From: Clostridia bacterium
GTDB taxonomy: Bacteria; Bacillota; Clostridia; Oscillospirales; Acutalibacteraceae
Direction of reading: 5' to 3'
Assembly (NCBI GenBank): GCA_017449935.1
Contig: JAFSYP010000118.1
Location: 1-38,845, forward strand
Length of the DNA stretch: 38,845 bases
Shown: positions 1 through 8,680 of the stretch, piece after piece
Position numbering within the stretch: position 1 is the stretch's first letter
Layout of the letters: the number at the start of each line of letters is the position of its first letter
Position numbers and translations under genes: made by a program
The notes under the pieces: generated by a model
The model's input: the letters and a program-made list of their open reading frames with translations, nothing else
Database searches by the model: none
What the model was told of the DNA's origin: nothing

Positions 1-1669
1 CGAGCACGTCCTTGCGCATCGCCTTGACTGTCTCGCGGGCAATGACTTTGCCGCCGATGGCGATCTGGATCGGGATCTCGAACATCTGGCGCGGGATATT
101 CTCTTTGAGCCGCTCGGCGATCCTGCGCGCGCGCGGATACGCCTTGTCCGCATGGATGATCCACGACAGCGCGTCGATCAGATCGCCGTTGAGCAGCACG
201 TCTAGCTTCACAAGATCGGACTTGCGGTAGTCGCAGATCTCGTAGTCGAACGACGCATAGCCGCGCGTGCGCGACTTGAGCGAATCGAAAAAGTCATAAA
301 TGATCTCGTTCAGCGGCAGCTCATACTGGATGTCGACACGGTCTGTGGAAATATAGTCCATGCCCTTGAACACGCCGCGCCGATCCTGACACAGATCCAT
401 GATCGCGCCGACGTAATCGGGCGGAGAATAGATGTGCGCGCTCGTGAACGGCTCCTCGCAGAAGTCGATCACCGCGGGATCGGGATAGTGCGTCGGGTTG
501 TCGATCTCGACGACAGACCCGTCGGACAGATGTATTTTATAGATGACGCTCGGCACGGTCGTAACAAGATCAAGATCGTACTCGCGCTCGAGGCGTTCCT
601 GGATGATCTCCAGATGCAGCAGGCCCAAAAAGCCGCAGCGGAAGCCGAAGCCCAATGCGCCGGACGTTTCCGGCTCATAGGACAGCGCCGCGTCGTTGAG
701 CTGCAGTTTTTCCAGCGCGTCGCGCAGATTCTCATAGTCCGCGCCGTCCGCAGGATAGATTCCGCAGAACACCATGGGGTTGACCTTGCGGTAGCCGGGC
801 AGCGGCTCCTTTGCGGGATTGGCGGCGGTCGTCACCGTGTCGCCCACGCGCGCGTCGCCCACCGTTTTGATGGACGCGGTGATATATCCGACCTCGCCGC
901 TCGTCAGCTCCGCGACCGGCTCCATCGACGTCGCGCGCATATAGCCGACCTCGACAACATTGAACTGCGCGCCCGTCGCCATCATGCGCATCGTGTCGCC
1001 GGTCTTGATCTTGCCGTCCATCACGCGCACATAGACGATCACGCCCTTGTAGCTGTCATAGATCGAGTCGAAAACCAGCGCGCGCAGCGGCAGAGAGTCG
1101 TCACACCGGGGCGCGGGGATGTCCTCCACGATCCGTTCGAGGACCTGCTCGACGTTTTGCCCCGTCTTGGCGGAGACGCGCGGCGCCTGCGAGCAGTCCA
1201 GACCGATCACGTCTTCGATCTCCGCGGCCACGCGGTCCGCATCGGCGGCGGGCAGATCGATCTTGTTGATGACAGGCACCAGCTCCAGATCATGGTCGAG
1301 CGCGAGATAAGTATTCGCCAGCGTCTGCGCCTCGATCCCCTGCGACGCGTCCACGATCAGCACCGCGCCCTCGCAGGCGGCGAGCGAACGGGACACCTCG
1401 TAATTGAAGTCCACATGGCCGGGCGTGTCGATGAGATTGAGCGCGTACGTTTTACCATCCGAGGCCTTGTAATCGAGCTTGACGGCATGCGCCTTGATGG
1501 TAATGCCGCGCTCGCGCTCAAGATCCATATTGTCTAAAAGCTGCGCCGTCATATCGCGCTTGGCGACCGACTCCGTCAGCTCCAAAAGCCGGTCTGCCAG
1601 CGTGGACTTGCCGTGGTCGATATGGGCGATGATGCTGAAATTGCGAATGTTTTCTTTCGGGGTAGGCAA
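1..1669 (-). CDS. lepA: Elongation factor 4 (LepA), C-terminus cut by window edge
   Basis: LepA is a ribosome-associated translational GTPase of the EF-G family that acts on stalled or mis-translocated ribosomes in the cytoplasm. The N-terminus carries the G1 motif AHIDHGKST, the G3 motif DTPGH and the G4 motif NKID, in the usual order. Start chosen: TTG at 1669, because GAGGTGA lies just upstream and the protein then opens [19 protein letters not shown], a normal LepA start; no ATG is suitable. About 556 codons are visible. LepA is usually about 600 residues, so roughly 45 C-terminal residues lie off the left edge. It follows the lipase-like gene by 19 bases on the same strand and is probably read from the promoter upstream of the DUF1858 gene. 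Family assignment is very secure; the operon link is inferred from spacing. Confidence 0.97.
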   Translation of the reverse strand, partial: MPTPKENIRNFSIIAHIDHGKSTLADRLLELTESVAKRDMTAQLLDNMDLERERGITIKAHAVKLDYKASDGKTYALNLIDTPGHVDFNYEVSRSLAACEGAVLIVDASQGIEAQTLANTYLALDHDLELVPVINKIDLPAADADRVAAEIEDVIGLDCSQAPRVSAKTGQNVEQVLERIVEDIPAPRCDDSLPLRALVFDSIYDSYKGVIVYVRVMDGKIKTGDTMRMMATGAQFNVVEVGYMRATSMEPVAELTSGEVGYITASIKTVGDARVGDTVTTAANPAKEPLPGYRKVNPMVFCGIYPADGADYENLRDALEKLQLNDAALSYEPETSGALGFGFRCGFLGLLHLEIIQERLEREYDLDLVTTVPSVIYKIHLSDGSVVEIDNPTHYPDPAVIDFCEEPFTSAHIYSPPDYVGAIMDLCQDRRGVFKGMDYISTDRVDIQYELPLNEIIYDFFDSLKSRTRGYASFDYEICDYRKSDLVKLDVLLNGDLIDALSWIIHADKAYPRARRIAERLKENIPRQMFEIPIQIAIGGKVIARETVKAMRKDVL

Positions 1670-1688
1670 AAGATCACCTCAATGGTTA

Positions 1689-3173
1689 TTATTCAACGGG
1701 AGAAAGCGTCATCTGCGTCTTGGCGTCCGTCTGCAAAAACTGCGGATACCGCGCGTCGGAAAAGACGGTCGGCTGCGTCTTCTGCGCAAACATCCAGCGC
1801 AGCATCTCGGCGTAGTCCGAATCCTTGTTGCAGCCCACGTGGGCCATATTCTTGATGAACCACGTGCTGTCCGGGAACATACAGGTGGACGCGTCGATCA
1901 CGCCGTCGGCGGACAGATGGTTGTGTTCCTTGCAGCCCTGCTGCACATAGCCCTCCGGCAGGGTGTAGCCGTAATCCGCGACCGTGGCGCCGCCGGACGA
2001 GCAAGTCGTTTCGATCAGGCTGTCGCCGTGCGCCAAAGCGCTGGACGTCACCGGCACACAGCCGTTGTTGTAATGCGAGATGACGACGATCTGCACGCCG
2101 TCCTCGGCTGCCGCGTTCAGGATCTCCTCGCGGCGGCACGATACATTGTAATGATAATCGTCGATGCGCCGCACGAACGTTTCGGACGCGTCAAGCGGCA
2201 GCGTCGCTTTCTTATCCTCCTCGTACCGCTCGTCACGCACAAAGCTCCACATACCGGGCATGGTCGAGAGCGTCTTGCGGATCACACGGTCGATGACGAT
2301 GGAATTGACTTTGTCCGACAGCTTGTTCGTCAGGCTGAACAGCGGTGCAAACAGCTTGGCGTGCGCGCACCAGCCCATCAGCTTGTCGAACACCTTGTCC
2401 GTTTTTTCGGAACCGACCTCCAACGTCTGGAGCCAGCCGAAGAAGCTCTCCTGGCTGAATTGCAGCTCGCCGGAAAAGACGTTCGTGACGAACAGCAGTC
2501 CGCAGAACGCCGCGGAAAGGAACCAGATCGTGTCGACCTTGTCGTGTCCGTACTTCTCCAGATACGCCATGGTCTGCACGCCGCCCATACTGCACGCGGC
2601 CAGACGCACTTTTTCGTGTCCCGTCTCACGCAGCACACGGTCGACGTACGCCTTCAGATCGTCCGCGTTCGTCATCGGATCGAGCCGCCAGTCGAAATTA
2701 TAATAGTACACATGATCCGCGTCCACGGCCTGCACCGCGCTGCGGATGATCGCAAATTCCGCGCTGCCGGCGTCCTCGTACAGGGACGCGTCCTGCTCCG
2801 ACATCGCGCCCTCGATCAGCTGCGGCGCGACGTTATAGAGAGAATTGCCGTCCGCGTCGCACGCCATCGGGAGAAGCATATCCAGCGCGATATCCGCCGC
2901 CGCATCGGCAAAAGGTTTGACGTCAAAGGTAAAGAGCGTCATAAACAGACCGCGCAGACCGCGCAGGACGCATTTCGCGATATTCGGATGCGGCGGGAAA
3001 ACGACCTCGGCCTGCGGCGTCCCGGCGTCCCGCGTAAAGGGCAGAACGCCCATACCGCTGACCAGCACGATCGGCAGATCGCCGCAGTCGCACGCTTTCT
3101 GCGCCGCGAACGCGGGAACGGTCAAAGACAGCGCGATACAAAGCGCAAGAACGACTGACAATGCTTTCTTCAT
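1689..3173 (-). CDS. Secreted lipase-like alpha/beta hydrolase (LCAT-like)
   Basis: Predicted extracytoplasmic esterase, lipase or acyltransferase; substrate unknown. A signal peptide (MKKALSVVLALCIALSLTVPAFAA) is followed by an oxyanion-type segment, LPIVLVSGMG. The nucleophile elbow is ACSMGG, an AxSxG variant like that of Bacillus LipA rather than GxSxG. A downstream DGVID segment and an AHVG motif are candidates for the catalytic Asp and His. Start ATG 3173 is preferred over an upstream in-frame codon at 3188 because AGGAGGG (about 3179-3186) sits 5 bases ahead of it and the signal peptide begins there. About 494 residues. It resembles the gene at 35994-37727 in opening motif (GTP after RD.GTP), elbow position and C-terminal TW...H block, so the two look paralogous. 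It is wedged between Nif3-like and lepA with short gaps, so likely cotranscribed. LCAT-like placement is by motif only. Confidence 0.78.
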   Translation of the reverse strand: MKKALSVVLALCIALSLTVPAFAAQKACDCGDLPIVLVSGMGVLPFTRDAGTPQAEVVFPPHPNIAKCVLRGLRGLFMTLFTFDVKPFADAAADIALDMLLPMACDADGNSLYNVAPQLIEGAMSEQDASLYEDAGSAEFAIIRSAVQAVDADHVYYYNFDWRLDPMTNADDLKAYVDRVLRETGHEKVRLAACSMGGVQTMAYLEKYGHDKVDTIWFLSAAFCGLLFVTNVFSGELQFSQESFFGWLQTLEVGSEKTDKVFDKLMGWCAHAKLFAPLFSLTNKLSDKVNSIVIDRVIRKTLSTMPGMWSFVRDERYEEDKKATLPLDASETFVRRIDDYHYNVSCRREEILNAAAEDGVQIVVISHYNNGCVPVTSSALAHGDSLIETTCSSGGATVADYGYTLPEGYVQQGCKEHNHLSADGVIDASTCMFPDSTWFIKNMAHVGCNKDSDYAEMLRWMFAQKTQPTVFSDARYPQFLQTDAKTQMTLSPVE

Positions 3174-3184
3174 ATGTACCCTCC

Positions 3185-3946
3185 TCAAATATGCTTCACA
3201 GAGCGTTTCTGCTCGAGAACCGCAACTTCCGTCTCCGGGAACCGGGCGGCGAGCTTTTCCGCCAGCACCGGCACCACGGGGTTTTCCGTTTCAAAATGGC
3301 CCGCCGCGATCAGCGTCACACCGAGCTGCTCCGCGTCGAGAAAATCATGGTAGCCCGCGTCGCCCGTCACCAGCGCGTCGACGCCGAGCGAAGCGATATC
3401 TGCGACCAGATCGCCGCCGGAGCCGCCGCAGACCGCGAGCGTTTCGACAGCCTTGCCGCCGTCGCACCAGCGCACCTTCGCCCCCAGGACCTCCGCCGCC
3501 GTGGCGGCCAGCTCGATCGCGCGCATCGCCTGCGGCAAAAAGCCCACGCGCACCATCGGCACGGGCAGCGATTCCGTCGCGACCGCCTCGACCTTGTGAA
3601 GGCCGAACAGATCCGCCAGCCGGTCGTTGACGCCGCCGGACGCCATATCCAGCGGCGTATGGCAGCAGATCGCGCCGATGCCCGCGCACGCGAGCAGATA
3701 CACCGGATCGTCCGACAACAGACGTTTGCGCGCCTTGAAAATCACGGGATGGTGCGTCACCATCAGGTCCGCGCCGCACTCCATCGCCTCTCGCACCGTG
3801 TCGCACGTTATGTCCAGACAGACGGCGATCTTCTGCACCGCGCGGGACGGATCGCCGACCAGCAGGCCGCTGTTGTCAAAATCCATCTGGGTGGAAAAAG
3901 GCGCAAGCGTGTCGAGATAATCGTACACATCGCGTACAGTGACCAT
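3185..3946 (-). CDS. Nif3-like dinuclear metal-centre protein
   Basis: A Nif3/YqfO-type protein (GTP cyclohydrolase I type 2-like fold), a widespread cytosolic family with a two-metal site and no settled function. The sequence has the family landmarks: an N-terminal FDNSGLLVGD stretch, the metal-binding THHPVIFK motif, ICCHTPLD, and the late GHFETE motif. At about 253 residues it is a short form without the central inserted PII-like domain found in longer homologues. Start ATG 3946 is chosen over a GTG at 3955 because the GTG lies inside the AAGGAG ribosome binding site. That site overlaps the TGA stop of trmK, so the two genes are probably translationally coupled. trmK-Nif3 adjacency is common in Bacillota. 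Family call is firm; biochemical role is not known. Confidence 0.93.
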   Translation of the reverse strand: MVTVRDVYDYLDTLAPFSTQMDFDNSGLLVGDPSRAVQKIAVCLDITCDTVREAMECGADLMVTHHPVIFKARKRLLSDDPVYLLACAGIGAICCHTPLDMASGGVNDRLADLFGLHKVEAVATESLPVPMVRVGFLPQAMRAIELAATAAEVLGAKVRWCDGGKAVETLAVCGGSGGDLVADIASLGVDALVTGDAGYHDFLDAEQLGVTLIAAGHFETENPVVPVLAEKLAARFPETEVAVLEQKRSVKHI

Positions 3947-3951
3947 CGGGA

Positions 3952-4647
3952 TCACTCCTTCGTTTTTTTACAGATATAGGGCGAAAGATCGGGCAGTATT
4001 TCGCGGATGACGCGCACCTCGTCCGGCAGCAGAGCCGCCTTTTCCAGCGCATCCGCGCGCTGCTTGAGGTAGATATACTGCTTGGTCAAATAGTAGCGCG
4101 CCGCCTCGTTCAGCGACTGCGGCAGCTCGCCCATCCAAATATAAGACTTGCGGTAATGCGGACGAAAGTCCGGATCGTACGCGGCGCAGAACGCCACATA
4201 CGGTCTGCACTCATCAAAGCAGGCGTGCTCCGCAAGGATGCGGAACCCGTTTTGTAGCAGGAACGCACGCACCAGCTCGGCATGGGACATGGGCTGGAAT
4301 ATGTACCGCTTCGTGCGATCACACAGCCAGTCCGTCCGCGCGAGCAGCTCCACGATCAGCGTGCCGCCCATCCCGGCAAAGACGAAATCGTCCGCGTCCG
4401 CGGCGGTAAACCCGTCAAGTCCGTCGGACAGGCGCAGCTCGATCTGCTGCGTCACGCTGTGCAGCGCGAGCGTCGCCACCGCGTTCATCAGCGGCCCCTC
4501 GCGCAGATCGCTCGCCACGGCGGCGGGGCACTTGCCGGAGGACACAAGAAACGCGGGCAGATAAGCGTGGTCGGTGCCGACGTCGGCGACCCGCACGCCC
4601 TCCCGCACGAGGTCCGCCACCATCCGCAGACGTGGTGACAGCTTCAT
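3952..4647 (-). CDS. trmK: tRNA (adenine(22)-N(1))-methyltransferase TrmK
   Basis: Predicted SAM-dependent methyltransferase that makes N1-methyladenosine at position 22 of tRNAs. The N-terminus LSPRLRMVADLV followed by VADVGTDHAYLP is the typical TrmK motif I region (GTDHAYLP). DDFVFAGMGGTLI corresponds to the family's GMGG signature. The helical C-terminal part (WMGELPQSLNEAARYYLTKQ onward) fits the TrmK coiled tail. Length about 231 residues, normal for the family. ATG 4647 directly abuts the stop of the DUF1858 gene, suggesting coupled translation, and its stop overlaps the Nif3 gene's ribosome binding site. The gene pair trmK-Nif3 is a standard Bacillota arrangement, which supports the call. 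Confidence 0.95.
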   Translation of the reverse strand: MKLSPRLRMVADLVREGVRVADVGTDHAYLPAFLVSSGKCPAAVASDLREGPLMNAVATLALHSVTQQIELRLSDGLDGFTAADADDFVFAGMGGTLIVELLARTDWLCDRTKRYIFQPMSHAELVRAFLLQNGFRILAEHACFDECRPYVAFCAAYDPDFRPHYRKSYIWMGELPQSLNEAARYYLTKQYIYLKQRADALEKAALLPDEVRVIREILPDLSPYICKKTKE

Positions 4648-4851
4648 TTATTCCGCCTTCTGCACATGCGCGTTCAGCTTCTCAGCCAGCGCGTCCGCAT
4701 CCACGCCGTGCACCATGCACGCCATTTCCAGCGATTCGCCGCGCGACGCGGGACAGCCGAGGCAGTGCATTCCCATCTCCAGAAAATAGGGCGCGGTCGT
4801 CGGGTCCATGTTCAGAATATCGCCGATGAGCATGTCTTTCGTGATTTCCAT
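4648..4851 (-). CDS. DUF1858 domain protein
   Basis: Small cytosolic protein of about 67 residues matching the DUF1858 family: MEITKDMLIGDILNMDP followed by a MHCLGCPAS Cys-x-x-Cys segment. The family is often annotated as disulfide oxidoreductase-like or hybrid-cluster associated, but no function is established. Start ATG 4851 is used rather than an in-frame TTG at 4866, because that TTG is part of the TTGGAGGA ribosome binding site. It is the first gene after the promoter at 4886-4914 and is immediately followed by trmK. The Cys-x-x-Cys pair could bind a metal or cycle as a disulfide; that is inference. Confidence 0.88.
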   Translation of the reverse strand: MEITKDMLIGDILNMDPTTAPYFLEMGMHCLGCPASRGESLEMACMVHGVDADALAEKLNAHVQKAE

Positions 4852-4885
4852 TTTACAATCCTCCAAATTAGAATCTATCTAATAT

Positions 4886-4914
4886 AGTATAGCACAGTCT
4901 GTGTCGAATATCAA
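4886..4914 (-). promoter_or_regulatory. SigA-type promoter of the DUF1858-trmK-Nif3-lipase-lepA operon
   Basis: On the minus strand: -35 TTGATA (4909-4914), 17-base spacer, extended -10 TGCTATACT (TATACT at 4886-4891). Between the -10 and the ribosome binding site lies an imperfect palindrome, TTAGAATCTATCTAA, which could be an operator. No other promoter is evident before lepA. Confidence 0.8.
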
Positions 4915-4943
4915 CCGTTAAAATGCGGTGAGAAACGCTTTTT

Positions 4944-4979
4944 TCAAAAAAAGAAGCCGCCGATCCGAAGACCGACGGC
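4944..4979 (-). terminator. Intrinsic terminator of the GH-A-like gene
   Basis: A 10-bp stem (4956-4965 with 4970-4979, including G-U pairs) closes a UUCG tetraloop when read on the minus strand. It is followed by a long T-rich run (TTCTTTTTTT). It lies 20 bases after the stop of the glycosidase gene at 5000 and separates it from the next promoter. Confidence 0.9.
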
Positions 4980-4999
4980 AAATCGTATGCCGGATTGAT

Positions 5000-6250
5000 T
5001 TATGATGCAAATGCTTTCTGCACGGCGTAGTAGGCGGGCTTTTCTTTGCCCTTGCCGTCCACGATGCCCCAGCCCGTTTCGACCGGGCAGTCCTCCTGGC
5101 CGCAGACGTAGCAGCGCTCGGAATCGTTCCACATATAGATGAACGCGCCTTTGCAGAAATCGAGCGCTTTCAGCTTCGGGATCAGGTCGGCGAAGAACTT
5201 CGCCTGTCCTTCGGGAGAATGCGGATAACCACGCAAATATGTTCCCTTGGACAACTCGCGGTAGATGTGGTTCGCATACTCGCCCTTGAACAGCAGCTTG
5301 GCCTTTTCCTTCACGCTTTTGTCGGCGTAGTATTCCTCGAACTCCCGGCGCAGTCTTTGCGGCAGGCGGGAAATGAACGCGTCGATGTCCTTCTTCGCTT
5401 CGGCCTCGCTGTGTACGCCGTACCGCGACAGGATCTCTTCCTTCTCCGCTTTCGTCTTCGGCTCGCCGTAGCCGATATAGCCGAATTCCGCCACGATCAG
5501 CGGCTTGCCGGTCACGACGTGCACCTCCCGCAGGAGCGCCGTATACGTCTCCATCGTCTTTACAACGTTCTCGAACGAACCGAAATACATATCCACGCCG
5601 ACATAGTCAATATATTGATTATACCGATTCATCAGGGGCGGGAACGTCGCGATCGAAAGGCCGCCGAGATTGTACCCGATGGGCACGTCCCCGCGGATCG
5701 GATACATCGCCTCGAGCTGCACGCCGACGAACTTCGCCGCTTCGCGCAGCGTGAAGGGCTTGGTGAACCGGTCGATCCCCATCTCGTTGGCGACCTGGAA
5801 CGCCCCGGCGATCCCCTTGAGATCCTTTACGTAAAAGCGGGCGATCTCCTGTATTTTCGGGATATCCTCCGCTTTGCGGATATCCAGACCGTGTTCGAGG
5901 TACGTCGGCGGATTCGGCGTAATCGCCATGATCTTGATCCCGTTGCGCACATAGCCGCGCATCTCCTTTTTGTACGCGCGGTAGGACGCGCTGAGCTTGC
6001 CGTTTTCGTCGTACGGGAACGGGATATCCTCGCGTATCCAGCCGATGTTGGCCTTCTTGATCTTCTTGTACTCCGGCTCCGGATGGCAGACGCCGGCCAT
6101 GAACGCGTCGTCCGTGAACTGCTGCGCCTGCACGGTCGGCTGCACGCGGTCAACCACCTTGCCGACCAGTCCGAACGTGCCGGACAGCAGCGGCGTCACC
6201 ACGGCGAGAAATGCAGAAATGATTTTGGCGAGTACGGTCGGGAACTGCAT
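5000..6250 (-). CDS. Putative membrane-anchored clan GH-A-like glycoside hydrolase, copy 1
   Basis: About 416 residues. Residues 1-35 form a hydrophobic N-terminal segment that could be a signal peptide or anchor. The rest reads like a (beta/alpha)8 barrel glycosidase. AFQVANEMG (N155-E156) matches the Asn-Glu acid/base pair of clan GH-A, and LIVAEFGY (E255) matches the nucleophile strand. A late segment, CYVCGQEDCPVETGWG, carries a Cys-x-x-Cys...Cys cluster and a WG(I/L)VD motif shared with the second copy at 26896-28113. That suggests both belong to one poorly described subfamily. Start ATG 6250 follows AAAGGAG. It has its own promoter (6313-6342) and terminator (4944-4979), so is monocistronic. 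Substrate unknown. The GH-A call rests on motif spacing, not on a database hit. Confidence 0.72.
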   Translation of the reverse strand: MQFPTVLAKIISAFLAVVTPLLSGTFGLVGKVVDRVQPTVQAQQFTDDAFMAGVCHPEPEYKKIKKANIGWIREDIPFPYDENGKLSASYRAYKKEMRGYVRNGIKIMAITPNPPTYLEHGLDIRKAEDIPKIQEIARFYVKDLKGIAGAFQVANEMGIDRFTKPFTLREAAKFVGVQLEAMYPIRGDVPIGYNLGGLSIATFPPLMNRYNQYIDYVGVDMYFGSFENVVKTMETYTALLREVHVVTGKPLIVAEFGYIGYGEPKTKAEKEEILSRYGVHSEAEAKKDIDAFISRLPQRLRREFEEYYADKSVKEKAKLLFKGEYANHIYRELSKGTYLRGYPHSPEGQAKFFADLIPKLKALDFCKGAFIYMWNDSERCYVCGQEDCPVETGWGIVDGKGKEKPAYYAVQKAFAS

Positions 6251-6312
6251 AGAAACTCCTTTCCTGCGTCGGAACGCAGCTGCACATCTGCAAAATCTGA
6301 CGGTGTGGTTAC

Positions 6313-6342
6313 AGTATACTATATCTTCCCGCCGGATTGCAA
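6313..6342 (-). promoter_or_regulatory. Promoter of GH-A-like copy 1
   Basis: On the minus strand: -35 TTGCAA (6337-6342), 18-base spacer, -10 TATACT (6313-6318). The spacer and -35 overlap one copy of a 10-base direct repeat, CCGCCGGATT. Confidence 0.7.
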
Positions 6343-6380
6343 CAGGTTTGCGGTTTTTTTTGACAGACGTCCGCCGGATT
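6329..6380. repeat. Two direct CCGCCGGATT repeats between divergent promoters
   Basis: CCGCCGGATT occurs at 6329-6338 and again at 6371-6380, 42 bases apart (four helical turns). The first overlaps the leftward promoter and the second lies upstream of the rightward promoter. This could be a shared operator; no regulator is identified. Confidence 0.5.
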
Positions 6381-6411
6381 TGTCCGCACGGCGGTCCGTA
6401 ACAAAACCGCC

Positions 6412-6440
6412 TTGATTTTCGCGACGGTTCGTGGTATAGT
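6412..6440 (+). promoter_or_regulatory. Promoter of the metallophosphoesterase-RsmH-like pair
   Basis: -35 TTGATT (6412-6417), 17-base spacer, -10 TATAGT (6435-6440). It is followed by AAAGGAG at 6456-6462 and the ATG at 6472. Confidence 0.78.
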
Positions 6441-6471
6441 GGGGTGCAGAAATCGAAAGGAGCATCTTTCC

Positions 6472-7533
6472 ATGGCGTCCGGTTTTCCGTATCTTCTGAA
6501 CCTTGCGCAAAAGCAAACGCGCAAGCCGCCTCTGCGTTTCCGTGAGGACGGCACGTTCCATATTCTGCAACTGTCCGACGTCCATCTCGTCGATCCGGAA
6601 ATGGACGACGATCCCGACAGAAGCGTCCCGCTGACAGACGAACTGCGCACCTTTGAGGTGCTGGAAAAGAGCGCCGATCTGCTGCAGCCCGATCTCGCCG
6701 TGCTGACGGGCGACGTCGTCAACGGCTACTGGGAAGAAATGACCTACGGGTATCTGTACAAGATCATCCGCAAGATCGTCGGCGTGTTTGAGAAGCGCGG
6801 CATCCCAATGGCAGTCACGTTCGGCAATCACGACAGCGAGCTGAACTTCCACCGCGAGATCCAGATGGCGATGTATCTGGAATACGACAAATTCTACGGC
6901 ACGTTCAACGCCGAGGAGATGTACGGCTGCGGCACCTGCAATCTGCCGATCCTCTCGCGCGACGGCAGCCGCAAGGCGTTCAACCTCTGGCTGTTCGATT
7001 CAGGCGACTATGTACGCGATGAAAACGCGAAGATCCTGGAGGGCTACGACTACGTCCACCCGGACCAGATCGCGTGGTACGAAAAGACCGCCGCGGCGCT
7101 GAAGGCGGAAAACGGCGGCGTTCCCCTGCCCGCCGTCCTGTTCCAGCACATTCCCGTCCGGCAGGAATACGACTTCCTGCGCACCGCCGACGCGCCTGTG
7201 CCGGGCACGAACGGCTTTACGGACGACCACGGCGTTTATCATTATCTCGAAGGCGCCTTGTCCGGCAGACTGCGCGAGATGCCCTGTCCGCCTGCCGGCG
7301 ACCACCGTGAGCAGTTTGACAGCTGGGTGCGCACAGGCGATATCGTCGCGGCCTTTTTCGGGCACGATCACGTCAACGACTTCATTGTGAAAAAGGACGG
7401 TGTCCTGCTCGTGCAGACGCTCTGCGCCGGACAGTTCACCTACGGCAAAGAACGCGGCTGCCGGAGCATCATTCTGCACGAAGACGACCCGCGAAGCATC
7501 GAGACACGATCCATCGAGATCCTCCCCGACTGA
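6472..7533 (+). CDS. Cytosolic metallophosphoesterase (Dcr2/ICC-like)
   Basis: Calcineurin-like phosphoesterase of about 353 residues, without signal peptide or membrane segment. The dinuclear metal motifs appear in order: LQLSDVHL (D36, H38), LTGD (80-81), FGNHD (118-121), an FQHIP histidine, and GHDH near residue 298. The set is complete, so it should be catalytically competent. The spacing resembles the purple-acid-phosphatase-like Dcr2/ICC proteins. Substrate unknown; phosphomonoesters or cyclic nucleotides are both possible. Start ATG 6472 has AAAGGAG 9 bases upstream; the longer upstream reading would run through the promoter. It is followed after one base by the RsmH-like gene, so the two are one operon and probably translationally coupled. 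Confidence 0.9.
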   Translation: MASGFPYLLNLAQKQTRKPPLRFREDGTFHILQLSDVHLVDPEMDDDPDRSVPLTDELRTFEVLEKSADLLQPDLAVLTGDVVNGYWEEMTYGYLYKIIRKIVGVFEKRGIPMAVTFGNHDSELNFHREIQMAMYLEYDKFYGTFNAEEMYGCGTCNLPILSRDGSRKAFNLWLFDSGDYVRDENAKILEGYDYVHPDQIAWYEKTAAALKAENGGVPLPAVLFQHIPVRQEYDFLRTADAPVPGTNGFTDDHGVYHYLEGALSGRLREMPCPPAGDHREQFDSWVRTGDIVAAFFGHDHVNDFIVKKDGVLLVQTLCAGQFTYGKERGCRSIILHEDDPRSIETRSIEILPD

Positions 7534-7534
7534 T

Positions 7535-8572
7535 ATGGAAGAACAGGTACACAAGCGCCGTGTGCGGTACAGCGGCACGCATCCGCGCCGGTTTGAAGAA
7601 AAGTATAAAGAGCTGAACCCCGAAAAATACGGGCAAGACGTGCAGAAGATCCTCGACAGCGGCAAGACGCCCGCCGGCACGCACGTCCCGATCCTGGTGC
7701 AGGAGATCCTCGATTTTCTGTGCATAAAGCCCGGACAGATCGGACTGGACGCGACGCTCGGCTACGGCGGGCACGCGCGCAGGATGCTGGAAGCCTTGCA
7801 GGGCAGCGGACATCTGTACGCGACGGACGTCGATCCCATCGAATCCGAAAAAACGACGGAGCGTCTTCGCGCGCTCGGCTTCGGCGAGGACATCCTGACC
7901 GTGCGGCGCATGAATTTCGCCGAACTGGACGCCGTCGCGCCCGGCATGCGGTACGACTTCGTACTCGCCGACCTCGGCGTATCCTCCATGCAGATCGACA
8001 ATCCGCAGCGCGGCTTTACGTTCAAGCAGGACGGGCCTTTGGACCTGCGGCTGGACCCCACGAGCGGCGTCCCGGCGTCGCAGCGTCTGCGGGAGCTTCG
8101 GTACGACGAGTTGGTCGGCCTGCTGACGGAAAACGCCGACGAACCGTATGCCGCCGAGATCACGCGCGCGGTGCTGCGCACGTATAAGCGCGGCGAACCG
8201 ATCGACACCACGCGGCAGCTCTACGCCGCCGTCGCCGAAGCGCTGTCGTTCCTGCCGAATAAAGAGCGGAAGGAAGCTGTCAAGAAATCCTGCCAGCGCA
8301 CGTTTCAGGCGCTGCGCATCGACGTCAACAGCGAGTTCGAGGTCTTGGACGCGTTTCTGGAAAAGCTGCCGCATGTGCTCAAGGACGGCGGACGCGCCGC
8401 GATCCTGACGTTCCATTCCGGCGAAGACCGCCTCGTCAAGCACGCGTTCAAGCAGGGCGTGCGCGACGGGCTGTACCGCGAAGCCGCACGCGACGTGATC
8501 CGTCCGTCGGCGGAGGAATGCTTCCGCAACCCGCGCGCAAAATCCACCAAAATGCGCTGGGCGATCAAATGA
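7535..8572 (+). CDS. RsmH-like SAM methyltransferase, second copy
   Basis: Clear homologue of 16S rRNA (cytosine1402-N4)-methyltransferase RsmH/MraW, about 345 residues, and distinct from the canonical rsmH at 22731-23651. HVPILVQEIL aligns with the canonical N-terminus but starts only at residue 50, after a 45-residue basic extension. Motif I is LDATLGYGGHA (72-81). ADLGVSSMQID, RGFTFKQDGPLDLRLD, the TFQALRIDVN helix and FHSGEDR (FHSLEDR in canonical RsmH) are all recognisable. The Cys-rich insert seen in the dcw copy is missing. ATG 7535 starts one base after the metallophosphoesterase stop and has only a weak ribosome binding site, so coupling is likely. Its substrate could be rRNA or something else. 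The family is certain; the exact target is not. Confidence 0.9.
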   Translation: MEEQVHKRRVRYSGTHPRRFEEKYKELNPEKYGQDVQKILDSGKTPAGTHVPILVQEILDFLCIKPGQIGLDATLGYGGHARRMLEALQGSGHLYATDVDPIESEKTTERLRALGFGEDILTVRRMNFAELDAVAPGMRYDFVLADLGVSSMQIDNPQRGFTFKQDGPLDLRLDPTSGVPASQRLRELRYDELVGLLTENADEPYAAEITRAVLRTYKRGEPIDTTRQLYAAVAEALSFLPNKERKEAVKKSCQRTFQALRIDVNSEFEVLDAFLEKLPHVLKDGGRAAILTFHSGEDRLVKHAFKQGVRDGLYREAARDVIRPSAEECFRNPRAKSTKMRWAIK

Positions 8573-8680
8573 CAGAATTCTGGAATATTCAAACGTAAAC
8601 AGAGAATTCAAAAAGTACAAAATATACGGATTGTGCCGCATCACATTGGACGCTGCGTTTGTCGAATGGAATTGGTACTG

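Noticed and set aside
8573-8680. Possible small gene between the RsmH-like gene and EamA
   Set aside because: Only about 110 bases, with no start and ribosome binding site combination, and it lies next to a bidirectional terminator.
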